Shown here piece by piece: positions 59,023 to 64,000 of a DNA stretch of 64,000 nucleotides (the first letter of the stretch is position 1; each line of letters opens with the position of its first letter). Made by a program: the position numbers and the translations under genes. Source of the stretch: Rathayibacter tritici (GTDB taxonomy: Bacteria; Actinomycetota; Actinomycetes; Actinomycetales; Microbacteriaceae); assembly GCF_002932875.1 (NCBI RefSeq), contig NZ_PSWS01000058.1, positions 62,001-126,000 of the forward strand. Reading direction: 5' to 3'. Below the pieces are notes generated by a model that was not told where the DNA came from, did no database searches, and saw only the letters and a list, made by a program, of their open reading frames with translations.

Positions 59023-59076
59023 GTAACCTCCGCGAAACGCGGTGCCGCACGGGACGAAACCTCTCGCGACCAGACT
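59023..59076 (+). promoter_or_regulatory. GlnR-type operator and -10 of amtB
   Basis: GTAAC-n6-GAAAC-n6-CCGCA-n6-GAAAC (59023-59060): three of four boxes match, with perfect 11-nt spacing. Exactly 10 nt later comes CAGACT (59071-59076), same geometry as at glnA. Two further boxes, GTCAC-n6-GTTAC, lie at 58992-59007. The leader would be about 95 nt. Confidence 0.72.
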
Positions 59077-59179
59077 GTCGCTACCCGAGGTGACCCGACA
59101 CCTGCGTGTCTCGAGGCCGCGCACCGACGCAGCGTCCTCGCTCCGGGCTTTTCTCTGCACATTCACGAGAGGTTCAACA

Positions 59180-60460
59180 ATGGATCAAGGCAATACCGCG
59201 TTCCTGCTCATCGCAGCCGCGCTGGTCCTGCTCATGACCCCCGGACTCGCCTTCTTCTACGGCGGTCTGGTGCGTGCAAAGAGCGTCATCAGCATGATGA
59301 TGCTCAGCTTCGGAGCTATGGGACTCATCGGAGTCCTCTGGGTCTTGTACGGCTACGCGATCGCCTTCGGCAACGGCCCGGCAGGCCCCGCGGGCACCGA
59401 CACCTTCGTCGGCATCGACGGCGTCCTCGGCATCGACACCGCCCAGATCGGCCTGCAGGGCCTCTACACCGACGCGCTCGGCGAGCAGAGTGCGGCCTAC
59501 CCGACGCTGGCCTTCGCTGCATTCCAGGCGACCTTCGCGATCATCACCGTCGCGCTGATCTCCGGCGCAATCGCCGACCGCGCGAAGTTCGGCGCCTGGA
59601 TGGTCTTCGCCGGCGTCTGGGCGACGGTCGTCTACTTCCCGGTCGCGTCCTGGGTCTTCAACTTCACCCTCGGCGACGACGCGAGCGTCGTGGACGGCGG
59701 CTGGATCGCCTACGGCGTCGGCGCGATCGACTTCGCCGGCGGCACCGCGGTGCACATCAACGCGGGTGCGGCGGCCCTCGCCCTCGCCCTGGTGCTGGGC
59801 AAGCGGGTCAACTTCACCAAGGGTGCGCACCAGCCGCACAACCCGCCGTTCGTGCTCCTGGGCGCCGGACTGCTCTGGTTCGGTTGGTTCGGCTTCAACG
59901 CCGGCTCCGAACTCGCGGCCGACGGCATCGCGGCTATCGCGTTCCTGAATACCATCGCCGCCCCGGCCGCCGCGATCCTCGGCTGGCTCGTCGTCGAGAA
60001 GATCAAGGATGGCAAGCCCACCTCCATCGGTGCCGCCTCGGGTGCGGTCGCCGGCCTCGTCGCGATCACCCCAGCTTGCGCGAGCCTGTCTCCGTTCTGG
60101 GCGATCGTCCTCGGCGTCATCACCGGTGCGGTCTGCGCCCTGGCGATCGACCTCAAGTACCGCCTCGGCTACGACGACTCGCTCGACGTGGTCGGCGTGC
60201 ACCTGGTCGGCGGTCTGATCGGAACGCTCTACATCGGCTTCTTCGGCACCGGCGTCGGCCTGTTCCTCACCGGCGACGCAAGCCAACTCGGCAAGCAGGC
60301 CCTCGCGGCCTTCACCGTCCTGGTCTACTCGTTCGTGATGACGCTCCTCATCGGCTGGATCATCCAGAAGACGATGGGCTTCCGCGTGAAGAACGAGGAC
60401 GAAATCGCGGGCATCGACACGGCCATCCACGGCGAGGCGGGCTACGTCCTGGCGGACTGA
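59180..60460 (+). CDS. amtB: Ammonium transporter
   Basis: 426 residues, 11 transmembrane helices expected. MDQGNTAFLLIAAALVLLMT start, gating-pore FAAFQATFAIITVALISGA, the twin His in AVHINAGAAALALALVLG and GVHLVGGLIGTLYIG, and the long helix 5-6 loops. The C-terminal tail (GFRVKNEDEIAGIDTAIHGE) is the PII-binding region, so a GlnK-type protein probably exists elsewhere. No glnK or glnD follows: a strong terminator is 24 nt after the stop. Confidence 0.96.
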   Translation: MDQGNTAFLLIAAALVLLMTPGLAFFYGGLVRAKSVISMMMLSFGAMGLIGVLWVLYGYAIAFGNGPAGPAGTDTFVGIDGVLGIDTAQIGLQGLYTDALGEQSAAYPTLAFAAFQATFAIITVALISGAIADRAKFGAWMVFAGVWATVVYFPVASWVFNFTLGDDASVVDGGWIAYGVGAIDFAGGTAVHINAGAAALALALVLGKRVNFTKGAHQPHNPPFVLLGAGLLWFGWFGFNAGSELAADGIAAIAFLNTIAAPAAAILGWLVVEKIKDGKPTSIGAASGAVAGLVAITPACASLSPFWAIVLGVITGAVCALAIDLKYRLGYDDSLDVVGVHLVGGLIGTLYIGFFGTGVGLFLTGDASQLGKQALAAFTVLVYSFVMTLLIGWIIQKTMGFRVKNEDEIAGIDTAIHGEAGYVLAD

Positions 60461-60483
60461 CTCCGCGCCCTCCTCGCCACCGG

Positions 60484-60517
60484 ACGGGGTGCCGGCTCTT
60501 CGGAGTCGGCACCCCGT
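60484..60517 (+). terminator. Terminator after amtB
   Basis: 15-bp stem (one G-T pair) with a TTCG tetraloop: ACGGGGTGCCGGCTC / GAGTCGGCACCCCGT, then ttgcgtct. Confidence 0.85.
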
Positions 60518-60572
60518 TTGCGTCTCTGCACGGGCGGCGCGTCGTGAGAGACGGGGGAGCGCTCATCCGGGC

Positions 60573-60578
60573 TAGGGT
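60573..60578 (+). promoter_or_regulatory. -10 hexamer of leaderless gene at 60585
   Basis: TAGGGT, then 6 nt, then GTG. Confidence 0.4.
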
Positions 60579-60584
60579 TCCGGG

Positions 60585-61115
60585 GTGCCCTTCTCGCGCT
60601 CGGTCGTGTCCCTGCTCCTCCGGCTCCTCGGTCGCGCGGGCGCTCCACGACCGGACGTCGGCCCGCGGCCGCAGCGCCCGTACCTGAGCACGACGGCGCC
60701 GACACCCGGAGCGAGCGGAGTCGGCCGCACCGTGGAGGTCGACCCGAGCCGCCTGCGCGGCGTCCGCCTGGGCTATGCGCCCACGCCGGACGGCGACCCG
60801 GATCCGGGCGAGGTCGTGTGGACCTGGGTGCCCTACGAGGAGGACGACGGCCGCGGCAAAGACCGCCCGGTACTCGTGCTGGCGGTCGAGAAGTCGGGGA
60901 CGGTGCTGGCCGTGCGGCTGAGCTCGAAGGAGCACACCGGCTACCTGCCCGTCGGGATCGGCGGCTGGGATAAGGACGGGCGCCCCAGCTGGGTCGATCC
61001 TGAGCGCGTGTTTCGGGTGCATCCGGCGGGGATGCGCCGCGAGGGCGCCGCGCTGGAGCGGACGCGGTACGACGCTGTCGCCCGTGTGCTCTCGGCGCGG
61101 TACGGGTGGCGCTGA
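60585..61115 (+). CDS. PemK/MazF-like protein, orphan
   Basis: 176 residues. After a basic/Pro-rich N-terminal arm (1-75) it shows a MazF-type fold: PGEVVWTWVPYEEDDGRGKD, RPVLVLAVEKSGTVLAVRLS and RPSWVDPERVFRVHPAGMRR. MazF proteins cleave RNA as toxins, but no antitoxin gene lies next to it and the N-terminal arm is long, so a non-toxin role is possible. GTG start from the -10 spacing. A tandem repeat covers the stop codon. Confidence 0.82.
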   Translation: MPFSRSVVSLLLRLLGRAGAPRPDVGPRPQRPYLSTTAPTPGASGVGRTVEVDPSRLRGVRLGYAPTPDGDPDPGEVVWTWVPYEEDDGRGKDRPVLVLAVEKSGTVLAVRLSSKEHTGYLPVGIGGWDKDGRPSWVDPERVFRVHPAGMRREGAALERTRYDAVARVLSARYGWR

Positions 61116-61160
61116 GCGCTAGGCGCTGAGCGCTAGGCGCTGAGCGCTAGGCGCTGAGCG
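61108..61160. repeat. 14-bp tandem repeat over the end of the MazF-like gene
   Basis: GGCGCTGAGCGCTA at 61108, 61122, 61136 and a partial copy at 61150 (3.8 units, perfect). The first unit contains the stop codon TGA. Each unit contains the palindrome GCGCTGAGCGC-like core, so it can also fold. Confidence 0.8.
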
Positions 61161-61201
61161 GTGTCGCCGGGACCAGCGCGACCCTCTCCGCTGGCGGCAC
61201 C

Positions 61202-61966
61202 TCAGGCGGGATCGACGGGGACGAAGGCGCCATACTTCGCCGCGCGACCGTCGCCGGAGGACGTGCCGGTGAGCCTCCGCCGCACCCAGGGTGCGACGTG
61301 GTGGCGGTAATACTGCACTGTGCCACGGCGCGCAGGAGCGGCAGCGGGCGAGCCCGAAAGGTCCGCGGGCGGCGTCGGCGGCGTGACGCCGAGCGAGCAA
61401 AGGACCCGGTCGGCGACCCGGCGGTGCCCGCGGTGGCCGAGGTGTAGACGATCCTCCGCCCACAGCCCCGGATCGGCGAAGGCGGGATCGTGCCAGTTGT
61501 CGGCGACGACGACATCGCTCCGGTGGTCCGTCCGGCGTCGCACCGCGTCGGTCAGCGCATCGCCGCGGCGCCGGATGAGGGAGCCGAGGGGGAGCCGCGG
61601 GGACGGATCGGGGCCGGCGAGGGCAATCAGGGTGACTCCCTCCTCGTCGCATCGTTCGAGGACGCGGAGGTAGGCGTCGGCGATCCGCTCGATGTCGGCG
61701 CGCGGACGCAGCATGTCGTTGCCGCCGCCGTTGAAGGAGAGGTGGGTCGGCCGCAGAGCGAGCGCGGGCTCGAGCTGCTCGGCGAGGATCGGTGCGATCA
61801 GACGACCGCGAATGGCGAGGTTGGCGTACTCGATCCGCTCACCGATCGCAGCGGCCCAGCCCTCGGCCGTGAGGTCCGCCCAGCCGCGTGGGGTGCCGTC
61901 CGGACGTTCGTCGCCGACGCCCTCGGTGAAGGAATCGCCGATCGCGACGTAGCGGACGGGTGTCAT
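61202..61966 (-). CDS. SGNH/GDSL hydrolase
   Basis: 254 residues. Catalytic Ser in AIGDSFTEGVGDE (block I), Gly/Asn in FNGGGNDML (block III), and DRLHLGHRGHRRVA with the Asp-x-x-His of block V. No signal peptide, so cytoplasmic ester hydrolase, substrate unknown. The C-terminal part (PADLSGSPAAAPARRGTV) is Pro/Ala-rich. It is convergent with the MazF-like gene. Confidence 0.92.
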   Translation of the reverse strand: MTPVRYVAIGDSFTEGVGDERPDGTPRGWADLTAEGWAAAIGERIEYANLAIRGRLIAPILAEQLEPALALRPTHLSFNGGGNDMLRPRADIERIADAYLRVLERCDEEGVTLIALAGPDPSPRLPLGSLIRRRGDALTDAVRRRTDHRSDVVVADNWHDPAFADPGLWAEDRLHLGHRGHRRVADRVLCSLGVTPPTPPADLSGSPAAAPARRGTVQYYRHHVAPWVRRRLTGTSSGDGRAAKYGAFVPVDPA

Positions 61967-62018
61967 CGGCGGATCCCGGAGCTATGCATCGTCGCACTGT
62001 ACCGCTCGGGAGCGAGGC

Positions 62019-62525
62019 TCAGGCGCGCGGCCTCAGGGGGGTTACTGGCGCCGAGCGGGCCGACGGCGACTCGGCAGAGGCGGTGCGGCTCGACGTCCGG
62101 GGTCGCGGGGCAGCCCGAAACCAGGCGGCGAGGGCGGAGTAGCGGCGGTGCCGGCGATGGTCGCGGTCGAGCTCGGCTGTGCCGCGGTAGCCGGAGCCGC
62201 GGGCTATCCGATCGAGGCCACCGAGCGTGACCGGGATGCTCGCCATCAAGACGTCCGCCAGCTCCAGGCGACTCTGGGCGAGATGCTCGTCGAGGCCGAG
62301 ACCGTAGAAGCGCCGGAAGCGCAGCCGCAGCAGAATCACCGGAATGCGCAGCTCGGTGGCCAGCGCGGGGACGGTGAAGCGTCGATCGACGAAGCGCTCG
62401 TTGACGAGGGCGGCCGCCGCGATGGCGAGGACGTCCAGACGTCTGCGGGTGCCCGCGGGGCGGATGGTCGGGGGTGCGCAGTGGAGCAGAGGCATGTAGG
62501 GGAGACTCGCTCGGACGCCGGTCAT
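62019..62525 (-). CDS. AraC-type helix-turn-helix protein, reduced
   Basis: 168 residues. Resembles the DNA-binding half of AraC/XylS regulators: first helix-turn-helix TVPALATELRIPVILLRLRF, then the HLAQSRLELADVLM linker helix, then the second HTH LDRIARGSGYRGTAELDR. Key positions are weakened (Pro where Ser is usual, RFYG-like end) and no effector-binding domain precedes it. The C-terminus is Arg/Pro/Ser-rich. It may be a stand-alone regulator or a decaying gene. Nearest possible target is the divergent exported protein. Confidence 0.6.
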   Translation of the reverse strand: MTGVRASLPYMPLLHCAPPTIRPAGTRRRLDVLAIAAAALVNERFVDRRFTVPALATELRIPVILLRLRFRRFYGLGLDEHLAQSRLELADVLMASIPVTLGGLDRIARGSGYRGTAELDRDHRRHRRYSALAAWFRAAPRPRTSSRTASAESPSARSAPVTPLRPRA

Positions 62526-62945
62526 GACGCTGTGGCGCGAGATCCGTCCGAGGTGGCGGGCTGGGCTGGCCGGCGCGCTGCGATACCCGGTCCCTCCTGC
62601 TCGACCTGTCGCTCCGGGTATGCCAGTCCTGGGCCGAGGGCTCTCCCTGGGTCTGAAAAGGCGGGATCGACGCGTCGAGCGGGTGATGAGCCGACCGGAC
62701 AGGACCGCACTATCGCCGCATAAGCCGAGTCAGTCAATCCTCTTCTCCGTTCAGGACCAGGCGGAAAAAATAATGGAGCCGATTCTGACTAACTGTTCTA
62801 TGCTGACACGGCTTCCCTGTTTCCGCTGAGGCGAAGGCAATCGGAATCAGTACTGTGAGCACTGCCGCTCTCTCACTGAACGCCTTCTCCTCCTCCTTCG
62901 ATCGGTGTACCCAGAACGGACACGATCGGAAAGGTAGTTTCTTTC
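62526..62945 (+). other. Intergenic region with AT-richer island
   Basis: 420 nt with no gene I can support. The middle (about 62735-62830) drops clearly in GC and holds the inverted repeat GCGGAAA (62761) / TTTCCGC (62820) around gattctgactaactgttc and a possible -10 TATGCT (62799-62804). Looks like the regulatory region of the exported protein. Confidence 0.4.
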
Positions 62946-64000
62946 GTGACCCCTCGCGACATCGTCGTCGGCGACTCCGGCGACTCTTCCCGCACTGATT
63001 CCCGATCCGCCACCCGACCTCTCTCCTCTCTCTCGCGCCGCACAATTCTCGCCGGATCCGTCGCCGGCGCGGGCGCCCTCGCGTTCGCGACGCCCGCCCT
63101 CGCGGCCGGCGACCTCACCGCTGTGCCGCGTCTGCCGGGGGAGGTCTCGCGCCAGGCGACCGCGACCTCGAGGACCGGACGGAACCGCTACGAGATCATC
63201 GATGTCGTCGTTGCGGGAGACAGAGCCCGCCTGTTCGTGCCGCACGCGACACCCCCGTCGCAGAGCGTCGGCGCCTCGATGCTCTGGTACTACCACGCCC
63301 GCAACGGCACCCACACAGCACTGTCGAGCGCCTTCGCCTACTCGGCCGACCTCGCCGTGGATCGCGGAATCGTGAGCATCTGCCCGACCTTCGGCGGCAG
63401 CATCTGGACGAGCCCGAGGGCGATCGAGATCCAGACCGCCGTCGCCGCCTGGGCCACGGCGCTGTGGCGGATCGACGCGAGCCTGTTGCGCTCCGACTCC
63501 GGGGGCGGACCGCTGCTCGCCTGGGCGTACGGCAACCGGATGCTGCCGAACATCCGCGGCGCGTATCTCGTCAACAGCTCCTACGACATGGAGGAGAGGG
63601 CCGCGAGCGAGCCGGACAAGATCGGCCCCGAGTACGTCGATGCCGTGGCCGTCGTGGCCACGAACCCGGCGCGTCTCCCGGCGTCGGTGTGGCGCGGCGC
63701 GCGGCTGCGGATCACGGGGTCACCGGAGGACGTGGTCGTGCCGTTCGCCCTCCACGGCGCGGCTCTGCACGCCGCGGCGCTGCCGCTGGCGAAGGAGGCG
63801 ACCCTGCGCTCGCACGCGGGAGAAGGCACCGGCGGCCACGCGGTACCGAGCTTCACGAATAAGGAGATGCTCGAGACCTTCCAGCGGTGGCTCGCCGAGG
63901 GGCCGGTGCCGCAGACGGAGCCGGAACCTGAGACGCCGCCCGTGTCCGCGCTGCCCGGGGCGGGTACCTACGAGAACGGCGCCGCGCAGATCGTCACGAC
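62946..64000 (+). CDS. Tat-exported hydrolase-like protein (3' end beyond window)
   Basis: At least 351 residues from GTG 62946; the frame has no stop to the end of the window. Twin-arginine signal: LSRRTILAGSVAGAGALAF (about residues 29-47) with cleavage probably after ALAA. The mature part has an alpha/beta-hydrolase look: SMLWYYHARNGTHTALSSAF, DRGIVSICPTFGGSIW, and LLRSDSGGGPLLAWAYGN with a Ser in a nucleophile-elbow-like turn, then LRITGSPEDVVVPF and a His in GEGTGGHAVPSF. A Pro/Glu linker (PVPQTEPEPETPPVSALPGA) begins near residue 320, suggesting a second domain. Substrate unknown; probably acts outside the cell. GGAAAGG is 11 nt before the start. Confidence 0.8.
   Translation, partial: MTPRDIVVGDSGDSSRTDSRSATRPLSSLSRRTILAGSVAGAGALAFATPALAAGDLTAVPRLPGEVSRQATATSRTGRNRYEIIDVVVAGDRARLFVPHATPPSQSVGASMLWYYHARNGTHTALSSAFAYSADLAVDRGIVSICPTFGGSIWTSPRAIEIQTAVAAWATALWRIDASLLRSDSGGGPLLAWAYGNRMLPNIRGAYLVNSSYDMEERAASEPDKIGPEYVDAVAVVATNPARLPASVWRGARLRITGSPEDVVVPFALHGAALHAAALPLAKEATLRSHAGEGTGGHAVPSFTNKEMLETFQRWLAEGPVPQTEPEPETPPVSALPGAGTYENGAAQIVT

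Noticed and set aside
62148-62723. Plus-strand frame of 191 codons opposite the AraC-like gene
   Set aside because: Repetitive Asp/Gly/Arg composition typical of an antisense frame; no start signal.

Overview
This 64-kb window is a contiguous piece of chromosome from a high-GC Gram-positive actinobacterium. The gene content, the gene order and the set of Actinobacteria-specific families (SepH, DUF3000, DUF3093, DUF3159, DUF3710, DUF4191, DUF4193, a DUF7455-like protein, ppgK, glnE) point to the family Microbacteriaceae, perhaps near Rathayibacter or Clavibacter. The genus is an inference. The window is almost entirely core housekeeping genome. I saw no rRNA operon, insertion sequence, prophage or CRISPR array.

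Layout. 0.2-10 kb: RNase E/G, then the ribosomal L21/L27 operon, obgE, proA (with no proB between them), nadD, an acidic membrane protein and rsfS. 10-14.6 kb: tRNA-Ala(GGC), a NERD-domain protein, a Nif3-like protein, a zinc-ribbon-family protein, the RNase P RNA and polyphosphate glucokinase. 14.6-21.5 kb: panB and the nitrogen cluster glnA2-glnE with convergent glnA. 21.5-31 kb: an RDD protein, DUF4191, an uncharacterised membrane protein, sucB, lpdA, pepA, a PAC2-family protein and an MFS transporter. 31-40 kb: the principal sigma factor, a MurT/GatD-like pair, a DUF7455-like protein and both subunits of a second type IIA topoisomerase. 40-50 kb: a phosphodiesterase, sepH, dut and conserved actinobacterial unknowns, aconitase and dxs. 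50-57.7 kb: a fatty-acid oxidation pair, an RNase D-like protein, DUF3000, a RibD-like reductase, sufE and a rhodanese. 57.7-64 kb: zapE, the ammonium transporter, a MazF-like protein, a GDSL hydrolase, an AraC-type HTH protein and a Tat-exported protein that runs off the end of the window.

How the genes work together. Nitrogen assimilation is the best-connected theme. The glnA and amtB promoters both carry GTnAC-n6-GAAAC-type boxes of the GlnR kind, each ending exactly 10 nt before the -10 hexamer, and glnE supplies post-translational control of GlnA. Many genes have a TAnnnT -10 hexamer only 6-7 nt before the start codon, so leaderless transcription appears widespread.

The most notable finding is the MurT/GatD pair directly behind the sigma factor gene. 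The GatD subunit has glycine at the position of the glutaminase cysteine, and the MurT subunit has no cysteine at all (so no zinc ribbon) and altered C-terminal signatures, yet its ATP-binding motifs remain. Microbacteriaceae make group-B peptidoglycan, in which the alpha-carboxyl of D-Glu carries the cross-bridge instead of an amide. I therefore propose, as a hypothesis, that this pair was repurposed from amidation to attachment of the bridge amino acid.
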